From positions 310,001 to 374,000 of the forward strand of contig CBFFRQ010000066.1 in NCBI GenBank assembly GCA_965644315.1: a DNA stretch of 64,000 nucleotides, given 5' to 3'. The stretch's first letter is position 1. Each line of letters starts with the position of its first letter. The notes beneath the pieces were generated by a model that worked only from the letters and a program-made list of their open reading frames with translations, was not told the DNA's origin and searched no databases. Shown in pieces: positions 1 through 10,425 of this stretch. Both the position numbers and the translations under genes were made by a program. Origin of the DNA: Caecitellus pseudoparvulus (taxonomy: Eukaryota; Bigyra: Bicosoecida).

Positions 1-3000
1 CCAGCTCACACCCACCAGCCCCGCAGCTCGCGAGGCGGCCAGCAAGCAAGGCAAGTTCACCGTGCCAGCGGCGGCACCGGATGAGGCGCCATCACTTCCG
101 TGCAACAAAGCCGTCAAGCGGGGGTGCATGGCGGTGCAGCCGGCAGCGCTGGGGTGCAGCACACCGGGAAACGCACTGCAAGCAGCCGGCAGGGTTGCAC
201 TGCCGGGCTTCTGGCCTTGGCCTTGGTGCAGGCGGGGAGCTGTGGTGAGGAAGGCATCCTTGCCACCCCGGCGGGCCAGGCTGGAGCTACTCTGAGCTGC
301 TGCGCTGTTCACCAACCGGGAGCTGCGGCCAAGCTCTGCCAAGCCAAAGAATGCGCCTCCATGCAACCTTGCCTGGGAGCAAAGCGCGCCCAGGTTCAGC
401 GTGGTGCCACTGCCATGCCATAGGCTCTGGAGCATGGCCAGCGACAGAGACGTACGGAGTCCGGCCAGCCGGCGCACCTGGCTTGTCGCCACTTGCTGCA
501 GTTGCCGCATTTCGGCTGGCTTGCATCCATTGCGACTGAGTTCCAGAAATTTGTTGGACAGGCTGGCCTGGCGCTCCTCCAGCACCTGCACGAGGGCCGA
601 CACATGGGCAATGGCCGCCGAGGTGGAGGTGAGCAGCAGCTGATTCCACAGACTGGGTGCGCCCACACCCTGCACGCTGGCTTGGGTGGCCTGGGCAATG
701 TCGAGCGGCGCGTCGAAGGGGGTGCCAAACAGTGCCACACGTGCATCCACCAAGCACCTCCACTCGTTCGCCAGGTGCCCTGCCTTGCCCTGCTGCACCA
801 ACGCCGCGGCGGCACTGCGAGCACAGGCCAGCAGGTCCTCCTGCAGGGGCTGTGGCAGGGCGGGTAGAGGCGAAGGGGAAGGCCCGAACGCGGGCGATCC
901 GGCGCTCCAAGACACAAGGGGCGGCAGAAGAGGAGCTGTAGCAAGTATGAGCGGCGAGACGGGTTGGTGCAAGTGCTCAGCAGCATCGCGAAGGAGGGGC
1001 AGCAGGAGGAGCGGATCAGGAACCTGCGGTGGGTCAGCGATGAGAATGGACGTGGGCATGGCGGGGTCGGGTCCCAGCGTGCCACGCAGGAGGGAGACAG
1101 CCCCCTCTTCAGCTCCCACACGGGGGCTGGTGCTGGGCGCCGCTCCACGCCGCAGTGCCGGCCGCATGGCCGCTTCGTCGTCGTACTTGCGCACGAGGGC
1201 GGCCTGGGCGGCGGCGGCAGCTGCCAGCGCAGAGACCGCGCGGGAGACCTCACCAGCAAGGGGGGACAGAGTGTGCCCCTCCACCCACGCAGCACCCATG
1301 GCATACTGTGTTTCCAGCCGGTCGGCGGCCCACGCCCGCATGATGGCCCACGCCACGTCATCCAGTCCAACCCACAGCGGAGTAGCGCCAGCTTTGCCCC
1401 CTCCCACGCTGCACGCGGCAGCCTGAAATGCCTCAGCGGCGGCCCGAACATCGGGATCTTTCACTGATGCGTGCACTGATGGCGTGCCATCGTCGCCTGA
1501 TTCATCCCGGCCGTGGTGCGCCGTGTACGTTAGGGCCTGCAGTCGCTCCTGCAGCCGCTGGGAGATGGTGCCGCCCTTGCCGTGGGTAGCGCCTGCCAGC
1601 ACCTGACACAGGGGCTCCGTCACTGCAAGCACAGCAGCCAGCGGCACCTTCGCATCGGCGCCCGACGCGGAGTAAGCGCCAAGGGCCACCTCCACTGCCG
1701 CAGGCACGTACGAGGCGGAGTCCATGCCGGGTGGTGCAGTGGCTTCCTGGGCTGCGCTGGCGACAGCATTGCCTGGCACCGCCTGGACATCCCCCGGTGG
1801 CATGCAGTTCCCCTGCCACATGCCCGGCGCAGGGAACAGGGGGTGGTACGTTTCCAGCCCCGAGCCCTTCAAGTGCACCCGAAAGGCCCCCACACTGCTG
1901 GCCCCTTTGGGGGGGTGCGGTAGCGGCGTCGCAGCACCGGGCGGGAGCCGGTCAATGCCCACACTCTGAGACCGCGACCCTGAAGTCTCAGCAAGGCCTG
2001 TCCGCAGGCTTATCGGCTCCTGTTCTGTGGTGCTCCGGCTGCGAGCGTGCCTGCGCCGCACTGAAGAGGCGGGGGACGAGGCGGCCGACGCTCCCTTGGC
2101 TCGGGGCGAAGCCCGTGCCGCTGGTGTGCGCTCATCGAAGCTGGCACCGGAGTCGCTGTCAGAGTCACCCTCCAGGCCTGTAACCGAGGCAGATGCATGC
2201 CTGAAGGTGGTGGGAGTTGCCGCAGGGGGACCGCTTGTCGACCGTGGAGACACCGCACGGGCAAAAGTCAGTCCATGCCCCGACATACCTGCTACAAGGG
2301 CTTGAGCGTGCGTGTGCAGCAGCAGGAGCAGCTGGGTGTAGAAGGCCAGTGCGTCGTCGCACGCCAGCTCACGCTGCAACTCCCACTCCTTGTCGGCCGG
2401 CGTGAGGGCTGGAAGGGGAGCGCCGTCGCTGCCGATGCCGCCCCCGCAAGACTGCGTGTCACTCTTGGTACCCTGTGCGCCAGCGCCGCCCACAGAGGAA
2501 TCCCGGCCAGTGCCACCAGCGGCCGTGGCAGCAGTGGCAGTGTCCAGGGACGGCACAGCCCTGGGTCGATGGGGGACCGTGTGGCTGGCGCCACCTCCCT
2601 CTCGCCACCAGGGGGATGCTTGCACTGCCCAGGTGGCAAGGGCCGTGTCCGCCGCCTCGCGCGCGAGGGGGGGCAAGGCATCCAACGTGAGGCCGCTCAC
2701 AGCACCAGCGCCACTGTCGCCCTCTGCTCCATTTTTGTCTTTCTTTGAGCCCACGGCCCCCGCGCGGGCCTGAGCGTCCAGCCGCCGGTCATCCAAGTGG
2801 AGCAGGTCGCTGTGTCCCCGCAGCGCTGCACGGAGCAGGGAGTGGGGCAGTGCATCCCCCACCTGGTGTCCACCCCGCAAGGCAGGGTGGAAGTCGGTGG
2901 GCGTCCGCACGAAAGCGCCTACACTCAGGGCTGAGGCGTACGCAGCCGTGCCCCAGGCCCGTCGCCAAGCGTCCCACCTTGCGCCAGGGGACTCCCGCCG

Positions 3001-6000
3001 CCGCGCGTAGGTCTTGGCAGGGCCGCCAGCGGATGAACCTGATGTCGGCCCTGCCGCACCACCTGACAGCCCCTGAGCCGGCAGGGACTTGCCCAGGACG
3101 CCAGACCAGACGCCAGTGAGAGCAAGGTCGGCCAGGTGGCCTCGTCCAGCCTCCGCCTCCCAACCAGACAAACCCGGCTTGCCTATGGTGCTGTCGGGGG
3201 CTCCATGTGCCCACCTCATGGCCTGCATGTCCTCCACTGTCCCGCCACGGCAGGAGAAGGCTTCTGAGGAACCTGGCACTGGTACGACGGGGATGCCGCA
3301 AAAGATGCAGAACATGGTCAGGCGCCGGTGGTGGGGGGCGTGCCGTCGCAGGGAGCGGAAGAACTGGTGCTCCAGACACCCCGCCAACTCTCCGCCCACG
3401 CCCTGCTGGAACCACCAATGCACAAAAGTTGGCAGGGAAGAGGCCACTTTGCCTGTCACCGCCTGCGCTTGAGTGGCGCTTGGAGCGCTTTGGAACGAGC
3501 GGAGGCGGCCCAACGCACAATGCAATGTGCCTGTTGTGCCCGCACCCCCTCCTGCATCACCTTCAAAGTACCAGGGCACGGCGACTGGGGAGGTCTGGCT
3601 GTCTGCCATGTGGCCCGTGAGGCAAGAGGGGGGCGGCGTCGCACCCCCCTGGAGCGGCTGTTGGGGGGGGCTCCGAGCCCACACCTCCAAGATGCCGGCC
3701 GCGACAGCAGCGGTGTCGGCAAGGGATAACAGGGGTAGCTCCAGGGTCGACGTGGGTGCTGTGTGGGCCCATGCACTGGGCCTGGCGTTGCGCAGCACCG
3801 CAGTTGGGACCGCCCCTCCCTCCCGCGTCGCAGGCAACAACAGGTGCGCCGCGGCGGCAGCAGCTGCTGCTGGGTTCATGGCCAACATCGTCACCTTGTC
3901 AGCCACCTGCTGCCCCATGTCCAGCGCATTGGTGAGTGCTATGAGGAAGGCCAGCGGGGCGCGTGCCTGCAGGGGAGCTGCCTCGAAGCAGCAGCGCACG
4001 TTAACGTACATGGCTGGGTACAGCTCTGAAGGGAGGGCACGGGAAGTGCTGCGACTGAGGGGGCCCCCTTGCCCGGACTGCCGGGTCTGTGGCCCTGCAA
4101 TTGCGCCCTCTGAAACGACTTGCCACGCCCGCCCCAGCGCAGCCTGTGTCACCACGTGTGCCGCCGCGTCCGCTGCTGGCCTCACGCCCGCTGCGGGGGG
4201 CAGGGTGTCCCCTGCGCTGGCTGGGATGGCCACCATCTGCGCCAACAAGCGGCCTTCAGACTCATTTGCACCTGCTCCACCCGTCGTGGACACGTACGCT
4301 GCCGAAGCCGGCGGTGGCAGCATCCGTAGGCCGCCAAACACACGCTCCCTGCCCCGCCACACAGGACGCAAGGCAGGCGCCGTGCCATGGGGCAGCAACA
4401 AATGCAGACGCACGAAGCGTTGGATGCGCACGGCACTGACACGGCGCATGATGGCTTGAATGCGCTCAGCCGTGGTGGGAGCGTGGTGCAGGGCACGGGT
4501 GCTCCAGGTGCAACCTGTCGCAGTGGCGGGCCCACCTCCCCACTGGCGCTCCAGCGGTACTTGGAGCAGCTGCAAAGCCATCTGGCTGTCCAAGGGCGCG
4601 GCGGACCCTGCCCTGGGCGTGCCTCCCAACACCAGGTCTAGTATGGCTGCGAGGGCGGATGGGTCGCCTCTGATGGAATCTACACTAAGACTCTTTCCTG
4701 AGGGTTGCCCTGCTAGCCAGGGCAGGAGAGCTTGGCCGGCTACTGCAGCCTCCCGAAAGGCAGCCACGCGTGCTGTACCTGCCCATGGACTGGCCCGAGG
4801 CGAGAGGCGCAGACTGGAGGTGGTGCGGTGGCGGCCTTTGGACGTAGGGGAGCGCAGCCCCCCCCCGCCCATTTCCACCAGTTCTACCCCATCCCCACGC
4901 ATGTTGGTCAACCCCGCATCCCCACTGCAGAGGGTATCCGTGAAGAACACGACTGAGGAAGCTAGCCATTGAGGCAAGTGCAGCAAAAGCCACGCTGGCG
5001 TCCCTGCGGGCGCTCTCGCAGCCACTCGCACAATTGCTGCAAGGGACTGCCCCCTGCGCAGGCGGGGACCTGTCACGGCCGAGCCCTCCGTTGCTAGCAG
5101 GCGTTCGTACACGTCCATGAGCGCGTCGGAGGTTGCTGTGGAGCTGCCTGGCTCTGGCCTGGAGGTGGGGGATCCCCTTGGCGGCACGAGGTGCTCGCCT
5201 CCCATGCTGGCCACCACTGCCGTGGCGGAGAGGGTGGCTCGTGCTTGCTTCTGCCGCAAGAAGGAAGCTGCCTCACTGGAAGCCTCCCTGCGCAGGAGAC
5301 CCTCCAGCGTCTCACACTCGCGCTCCACACCCTGCACCCACCCTGACGTGGCACGCAAGATGGTGGCCGGCACGTGGCCAGTTTGATCCCCGTCCCCAGA
5401 TTCACTCCACAAGCGTGTCACTTCTGAAGAGGCCAGTCGCTGGCACAGCGCCTCCAGTCCCACCTCGCCACCGCCCTCCCGCCCAGCACTGCGCGCTGCC
5501 AGAAGCGTGAGCAGATACGCCCGGTATGCTGGCAGGACGCGCAGACCATCCCGCAGGCGAATGACGTCATCGTCCCCCACCACGCCGCCTGCCCGCGGCA
5601 CCTGCCCCCCTGAGTCTGCCCCCGGTGCAGGGGTTGTGGTGAGCCCCTTCGCTGCGGCAGCTGCACCAGCCAGCTCGCGCAGTGCAGTGGCCTGGGCGCC
5701 AAGGGAGTGCACTGTGAGGATGCTGCTGCCCCCCAGCTCCTCCAACAAGCTGAACCATGAGTTGGGAGCAGCAGTGCCCACGACAGTGGACGCGAGGGGG
5801 TCCAGCGCTGCACGAAGCTCGGACCGAACAGCAGCTTGCGCTGCTGCCACCTGCAGCTGCTGTGTCAGGGGCAGAGTCTGCACCCACGGCCCTAGGTCCT
5901 CACTGAGCATGCGGTAGCGCGAGTTCAAGGCGTGGGCCAGGGATGCCGATGCAGTGGCGAGAACAACTTGCCGCACACCAGCCCGATGGGCAGACTCCCT

Positions 6001-9000
6001 TGCCGCAGCTGCCGCGGCAAGGATGGCCCTGCTGGTGCCTGCCGATGAGCTGGGCGGGGACATTGCAATGCCTCGAGAGGGGGACGGGGTGGAAACGGGC
6101 GCCTGTTCAGCGCCGCCCAGCACAACTGGTGGCGGGGGCAACTCCGCAGCTAGGCTCAGCAGCCCGTGGTGCGTGTAAGGGGACAGGAGCAAAGAACGTC
6201 GGAACACCTGCTGACTTTCGGCAGCTGCCATGAGGGCAGGGTAGGTGACTGCGCCGCCGCCCAAGACCAGGGCGTCTCTGTACACCGCTGCAACGTCCGC
6301 GGACGGCAGCCAGGGAGCGATGGCCCGCAGCATGATGGCCACCTGGGCCACGTCCACAGTCAGCTGGATGACGCCTTGCTGGCCGTCTTCGCCTGCCTCT
6401 TGGATCTGATGCACCGGCTGCAGGTCGCTGCGCACACGCCAAAGACGGGAGTCGCGCAGGGACGCTGGCGTCTCCAAGTGCCCGTTCGCGTGGCTGGTGC
6501 CAGGGGCACTGCTCGGGGTCCGGGGCGCCACTGTCGCAGGCACGCCTGTCAAGGCTTCCGTGTCGCCGAGCGTGGTCTTGCCGCCCTGCGTGCCGCCCTC
6601 CTTCTGAGCCAGCTGGCTGCGGGCGGCTGCCACAGTGTGCATGACGGCTGTGTCGTACAACACGCGCATGAGGGCCGCTCGGTGCGCCTGTTCCTCCCTG
6701 TACTCGCGACTCCATATGGCAAGCAGGCTGAAGAGATCAATGCAGGGCAGGGGCTGGGCAGCGAAGGACTTTTGCGCCCGGGTACCGTCCCGCTCAGCCG
6801 CTGCTGCCGCAGCGGCGTGCGGCGCTACTGTGTCGGGCGTGTCCCCCAGGACGCCGATGCCCGCGGCAGGGCCGTAGCGTGTGCGGGCAGCCAGATCTGC
6901 TGCACCCATGTGCTGGCGCAGCCACTCCAGCCGCCTGCCTGTGGCAGGGACACAACCCGACACCACGCGGCCGACAATGCGCCGCCGCTCTGCCGCAGGC
7001 AAGCGCACGAACAGGCGCCGTGTGGCGTCCACGGCTGGCTGCTGCCACAGCCAGATGTTGCATGGGACCAAATCGGCAGCTGTGGCTGTGGCAGAGGCAA
7101 GGAGGTGGGCGCTGTCTGACTCCTGCACCGCTGACTGTTCGGCGGAAGGGGGCCCCGCCGCCGCCGCTGTCCCGGGCTTCTTCCCCTTGAAGTCCCGCTG
7201 GCGCAGGATGCGGGAACGCGCCATGAAGCGGGCCACACGCTGCATGGACGGGCGCTGCACGAACAATGCCTGCCGCTGCCTTTCGCTGGGCCCATCTGCG
7301 AAGCCGCGGGCCGCACCGCCAGTGCCTGCCGCCGCCCGCGCATTGCTGAGCACTGCGTGTTCCTCATCGACTGTGCTGCCGACGCCGGAGTACCCCCCTT
7401 CGGCCGTGGCAGCTAACCAGATGGGCAAGGGTGTGTGCGCGGGGGACGTGGAGTGCGGGTCAGGTCCCCAGTGCAGCGCCCCCCGCGGCAGGCACGCCAC
7501 GGTGACATCCAAAGCATGCAGCGCAAAAGCCATGTCATCGCCACCGTGCCGCTCGTCCAGCCAATTCAGCATGAGCTGCGCCTCCACACTGCCTTGCACG
7601 CCTGGCGTGGCGCCGCTGCTGGTGCTGCTGTGCTTCGGCTCGAAGGCCTTGCGAGCGGCCAACTCTCGTAGTCCATAGAACCATGCCCACCGCAGATCAT
7701 CGTCGGTCACCGGCAAGCCATCCTGCGTGCGCAAGGTGTCAATCAGTGCCCACACGTCATGGAATGCGAGAACAGGTGTGTCGTCCTCTGCTGCCACTGC
7801 GTCTGTGGCGCTTGCCGCGCCAGTCTCGCTGGCACCAGCCCGTGCCCCGCCGCCACCAGATTCACCACTTTGCGTGCCTTGGCCGTGCCGTGCTGAGCGC
7901 GGGGGCGTCGCACCCGACATGGCAACCTCCGCTGCAGATTTAGCTACAGTCGCAGGATGTGACAGTGTCGCTGGTAGGTGCACTGCGTCCGAGTAACGTC
8001 CGCTAGTGCCGGTAGCTTGCAGCGCAGAGGCAAGCAGGGGGCTTTGTCGCGCTGCAGCGCTCCGCGCGTGTGGAGCAACTCCCACCTCGCTTGACGGTGC
8101 TGCTAGCACTGCGGCTGCCACTCCACTTTCCCAGGCGGCACTGGCCAAGGCTGTGACGCTGGGGGCTGCGTGGGAAGTGGGGGCTGGCTCCGCCCTCACA
8201 GACGGTGGGAGCAGCAGTCCAGCGGCAAGCACGTCTGAGCGAGCAGCCCCAGTGTCAAACCACGCCCAAGCGAACTCCGGGAACCTAGTGAATGGCCGCC
8301 CGCTCTTTGCTGCGGCAGCGTCTTCAGCGCGCTTTGCGATGAGCATGGCTCGGGACACCCACCGCACCCATGCAGCTGACATGCGCAGAGGCGGGCGTGG
8401 TCTGCCGAACAGCCCTGGCAACAGGGATCGGAAGAAAAGGCAAGGGATGGCGGGCGTTGCCTTTGCCTCCCGCATGACAGCTTGCATGTGCGTGTGGACA
8501 GCGGCGTCGACAGTGTCAGCGTCGGGCAGCTCCAGTCGCTCCCGCATGCTCCGCTCTGTGCCCCGAAGGCGCGCGAGCTCGTGCACTGGCTCGCAGTCCT
8601 CCTGACCCACTGACTCAGCAGAAGTGGATACCTGTACGTCTTCAGCGTGGGGGCCCGCTCTCGGTGCGTGGCGGGGAACTGCAACTGTGGCGAGCGTGCC
8701 ACCACCCAGCCCAGCGTGTACGGGCTGCAAGCCTTTCTCCAACGCACGCGCTTCGCCCGCTACATGCACTTCCTGATCAGCTTTCTGTTCGTGCTGCTCA
8801 ATGTACTGCGTGAGTAGCTCGCCCTGCTGAGCTGCTTGCTGCTTCAGCGCAGCGTTCTCTGACAGGGCTGCCCGCAGCTGGGCTGCCATGTCGTCCACTT
8901 TCTCACGAGGCATGGCTCCTTCCAGCTCAGCCTCTGCGTCAGCCTTGTCGCGTTCAGCAGCCTCCAAAGCTTGCTTCAAGCTGGTGACCTCGGACTGCAA

Positions 9001-10410
9001 CGCTTCACACTGCAGTCTCATTCCTTCCAAGACGCCTGCTTCCTGCCGAATGTGACTCGGGGTTGCCGTTACTGCCTCACTCCTCGCCGGTAGCGGTGCG
9101 AGGCGGGCTTGTCTAGACGTCTCTAGGGCCTTGATTTGAGCTCGAGTCTCTGCCATCGCGGCCTCCGCTCTCTGAGATGCTGCGTGGGCACTTGCCGTCT
9201 CCTTCCGAGCCGCGCTGAGCGCGCCCTGCAGCTGGCTCAGCGAGTGTGTAAAGTCCGCCATGGCCCGGTCAGTGTCCCCTTCCACACATTCATAAGCTTG
9301 AAGGATGCAGTCCACTACCATGGCATGCTGGCGCTGACCAACTGACAACTGCTCGCGCAACTGCTGCAGGGCCACCTTACTCAGTGCTGAGCGCAGGCGG
9401 GCAGCGGTCCACCCACGCAATGCACGCTCTGCACGAGGACCCGTGGTTCGGATAGCACTCAGCATGTCAGCAAGGGCAGGTGCCTGCTTCCACTCTGACC
9501 AGGCCTCCTCATGTACGCCGGAGATGATGCCGGCAAAGAACCGGTCAACGTGCGGCAGGGGCGAGTGCGGCGCCCCTGCAGCGCTGGTGACGCGTGCAGT
9601 GAATGATTGCCCAGACACGGGGCCCACATCGCAGCTCTTTCCTTCTTGCTGCACATACGCTTTGGCCAGGGTGTCGGCCACGGCAAGCGTGGCGGCGGTG
9701 CGAGCGTGGAGCGCTTCAGCTGCTCCGCGGGACACACGCTGATCCCCAGCCACAGTGGACCTGCGCGTGGCAGAGGAGCCACCGGTGAGCATGTGCTCAA
9801 TACTAGCAAGGGCGGCTTGCAAGGGAGTGGAGCCCAAAGCTGGGTGCGTCGTTGGGTCGTGCGAGGCGGGCCCAGCTCTGCCGGGTCTTGCGTCCGGGCT
9901 GGCCTTTTGTCGAGGCGGCGACGGCGCACCGCGCAGCGAGCTGCTAATGTCGTGCAGCAGCGCATTTTGGCTCTGATCTAGAGTCTCTGCCCGAGTCTTT
10001 GCGTCGCCGAGGGCCCCACGCTGCCGTCCAGCCTTGGCTGGCGAGGACCTGCTGGGCAGCAGGCGCGGCAGAGCAGCCTGTGCGGCTCTGAGCGGGGACA
10101 GGGCTGCAAATAGGCGTTTGCTTTCTGACACCGCGTCATCCCCACCAGTCACTGGCACTGCTGACCAAGAGCTGACTCCGCCTTCATCACCTGCAACGCC
10201 CAAGTTGGGCGCCGACTCTGATCCTCGCAGGGCTGGCTGGGCGGGCGTTGCTGAGCCAGGCCTGGCAACGGCTGATACTTGCAGTGCAGAAGAAGATGTG
10301 GCGCCTTGGAGGCGAAGGTGATCGGGACCTTGCCTTGTTCGCCCTCTGCGAAGACCGTGGATGCGCTGACCCAAGCTGGTAGCCCCGCTGGGCTGCTGTT
10401 TGTCTGCCAT
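1..10410 (-). CDS. Giant hypothetical protein with N-terminal coiled coil, partial at left edge
   Basis: I read a single uninterrupted frame of 3470 codons from an ATG at 10410 down to base 1. I found no in-frame stop and no need for an intron, and the C-terminus lies outside the window. I do not recognise the family. Residues 1-390 are low-complexity and Ser/Ala/Pro-rich with short helical patches. About 393-547 (9230-8770) is a clear coiled coil with heptads rich in Ala, Glu, Leu and Gln. The remainder alternates Ala/Gly/Pro-rich linkers with short aromatic and Arg-rich helical blocks, for example around 7720-7560, 6760-6660 and 3480-3240. There is no signal peptide and no convincing transmembrane helix, so a large cytoplasmic scaffold (cytoskeletal or ciliary) is the mildest inference. 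It is very GC-rich and is transcribed divergently from the ABC transporter. The start is chosen because it is the first ATG before the coiled coil and lies next to a short AT-rich intergenic stretch. The reading frame is secure; the function is unknown. Confidence 0.8.
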   Translation of the reverse strand, partial: MADKQQPSGATSLGQRIHGLRRGRTRQGPDHLRLQGATSSSALQVSAVARPGSATPAQPALRGSESAPNLGVAGDEGGVSSWSAVPVTGGDDAVSESKRLFAALSPLRAAQAALPRLLPSRSSPAKAGRQRGALGDAKTRAETLDQSQNALLHDISSSLRGAPSPPRQKASPDARPGRAGPASHDPTTHPALGSTPLQAALASIEHMLTGGSSATRRSTVAGDQRVSRGAAEALHARTAATLAVADTLAKAYVQQEGKSCDVGPVSGQSFTARVTSAAGAPHSPLPHVDRFFAGIISGVHEEAWSEWKQAPALADMLSAIRTTGPRAERALRGWTAARLRSALSKVALQQLREQLSVGQRQHAMVVDCILQAYECVEGDTDRAMADFTHSLSQLQGALSAARKETASAHAASQRAEAAMAETRAQIKALETSRQARLAPLPARSEAVTATPSHIRQEAGVLEGMRLQCEALQSEVTSLKQALEAAERDKADAEAELEGAMPREKVDDMAAQLRAALSENAALKQQAAQQGELLTQYIEQHEQKADQEVHVAGEARALEKGLQPVHAGLGGGTLATVAVPRHAPRAGPHAEDVQVSTSAESVGQEDCEPVHELARLRGTERSMRERLELPDADTVDAAVHTHMQAVMREAKATPAIPCLFFRSLLPGLFGRPRPPLRMSAAWVRWVSRAMLIAKRAEDAAAAKSGRPFTRFPEFAWAWFDTGAARSDVLAAGLLLPPSVRAEPAPTSHAAPSVTALASAAWESGVAAAVLAAPSSEVGVAPHARSAAARQSPLLASALQATGTSGRYSDAVHLPATLSHPATVAKSAAEVAMSGATPPRSARHGQGTQSGESGGGGARAGASETGAASATDAVAAEDDTPVLAFHDVWALIDTLRTQDGLPVTDDDLRWAWFYGLRELAARKAFEPKHSSTSSGATPGVQGSVEAQLMLNWLDERHGGDDMAFALHALDVTVACLPRGALHWGPDPHSTSPAHTPLPIWLAATAEGGYSGVGSTVDEEHAVLSNARAAAGTGGAARGFADGPSERQRQALFVQRPSMQRVARFMARSRILRQRDFKGKKPGTAAAAGPPSAEQSAVQESDSAHLLASATATAADLVPCNIWLWQQPAVDATRRLFVRLPAAERRRIVGRVVSGCVPATGRRLEWLRQHMGAADLAARTRYGPAAGIGVLGDTPDTVAPHAAAAAAAERDGTRAQKSFAAQPLPCIDLFSLLAIWSREYREEQAHRAALMRVLYDTAVMHTVAAARSQLAQKEGGTQGGKTTLGDTEALTGVPATVAPRTPSSAPGTSHANGHLETPASLRDSRLWRVRSDLQPVHQIQEAGEDGQQGVIQLTVDVAQVAIMLRAIAPWLPSADVAAVYRDALVLGGGAVTYPALMAAAESQQVFRRSLLLSPYTHHGLLSLAAELPPPPVVLGGAEQAPVSTPSPSRGIAMSPPSSSAGTSRAILAAAAAARESAHRAGVRQVVLATASASLAHALNSRYRMLSEDLGPWVQTLPLTQQLQVAAAQAAVRSELRAALDPLASTVVGTAAPNSWFSLLEELGGSSILTVHSLGAQATALRELAGAAAAAKGLTTTPAPGADSGGQVPRAGGVVGDDDVIRLRDGLRVLPAYRAYLLTLLAARSAGREGGGEVGLEALCQRLASSEVTRLWSESGDGDQTGHVPATILRATSGWVQGVERECETLEGLLRREASSEAASFLRQKQARATLSATAVVASMGGEHLVPPRGSPTSRPEPGSSTATSDALMDVYERLLATEGSAVTGPRLRRGQSLAAIVRVAARAPAGTPAWLLLHLPQWLASSVVFFTDTLCSGDAGLTNMRGDGVELVEMGGGGLRSPTSKGRHRTTSSLRLSPRASPWAGTARVAAFREAAVAGQALLPWLAGQPSGKSLSVDSIRGDPSALAAILDLVLGGTPRAGSAAPLDSQMALQLLQVPLERQWGGGPATATGCTWSTRALHHAPTTAERIQAIMRRVSAVRIQRFVRLHLLLPHGTAPALRPVWRGRERVFGGLRMLPPPASAAYVSTTGGAGANESEGRLLAQMVAIPASAGDTLPPAAGVRPAADAAAHVVTQAALGRAWQVVSEGAIAGPQTRQSGQGGPLSRSTSRALPSELYPAMYVNVRCCFEAAPLQARAPLAFLIALTNALDMGQQVADKVTMLAMNPAAAAAAAAHLLLPATREGGAVPTAVLRNARPSAWAHTAPTSTLELPLLSLADTAAVAAGILEVWARSPPQQPLQGGATPPPSCLTGHMADSQTSPVAVPWYFEGDAGGGAGTTGTLHCALGRLRSFQSAPSATQAQAVTGKVASSLPTFVHWWFQQGVGGELAGCLEHQFFRSLRRHAPHHRRLTMFCIFCGIPVVPVPGSSEAFSCRGGTVEDMQAMRWAHGAPDSTIGKPGLSGWEAEAGRGHLADLALTGVWSGVLGKSLPAQGLSGGAAGPTSGSSAGGPAKTYARRRESPGARWDAWRRAWGTAAYASALSVGAFVRTPTDFHPALRGGHQVGDALPHSLLRAALRGHSDLLHLDDRRLDAQARAGAVGSKKDKNGAEGDSGAGAVSGLTLDALPPLAREAADTALATWAVQASPWWREGGGASHTVPHRPRAVPSLDTATAATAAGGTGRDSSVGGAGAQGTKSDTQSCGGGIGSDGAPLPALTPADKEWELQRELACDDALAFYTQLLLLLHTHAQALVAGMSGHGLTFARAVSPRSTSGPPAATPTTFRHASASVTGLEGDSDSDSGASFDERTPAARASPRAKGASAASSPASSVRRRHARSRSTTEQEPISLRTGLAETSGSRSQSVGIDRLPPGAATPLPHPPKGASSVGAFRVHLKGSGLETYHPLFPAPGMWQGNCMPPGDVQAVPGNAVASAAQEATAPPGMDSASYVPAAVEVALGAYSASGADAKVPLAAVLAVTEPLCQVLAGATHGKGGTISQRLQERLQALTYTAHHGRDESGDDGTPSVHASVKDPDVRAAAEAFQAAACSVGGGKAGATPLWVGLDDVAWAIMRAWAADRLETQYAMGAAWVEGHTLSPLAGEVSRAVSALAAAAAAQAALVRKYDDEAAMRPALRRGAAPSTSPRVGAEEGAVSLLRGTLGPDPAMPTSILIADPPQVPDPLLLLPLLRDAAEHLHQPVSPLILATAPLLPPLVSWSAGSPAFGPSPSPLPALPQPLQEDLLACARSAAAALVQQGKAGHLANEWRCLVDARVALFGTPFDAPLDIAQATQASVQGVGAPSLWNQLLLTSTSAAIAHVSALVQVLEERQASLSNKFLELSRNGCKPAEMRQLQQVATSQVRRLAGLRTSLSLAMLQSLWHGSGTTLNLGALCSQARLHGGAFFGLAELGRSSRLVNSAAAQSSSSLARRGGKDAFLTTAPRLHQGQGQKPGSATLPAACSAFPGVLHPSAAGCTAMHPRLTALLHGSDGASSGAAAGTVNLPCLLAASRAAGLVGVSW

Positions 10411-10425
10411 CGTCGCTCAGCGACG
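10411..10425. repeat. 15-bp palindrome abutting a start codon
   Basis: Two perfect 7-bp inverted arms (cgtcgct / agcgacg) flank one central base, directly before the ATG of the giant gene at 10410. In the mRNA it would form a small GC-rich hairpin touching the initiation codon; in DNA it could be a dyad-symmetric protein site. No function is proven. Confidence 0.5.

Noticed and set aside
396-1451. 351-codon minus-strand frame overlapping the giant gene
   Set aside because: Arg/Pro/Cys-rich out-of-frame shadow in GC-rich coding DNA; the main frame continues through it without stops.
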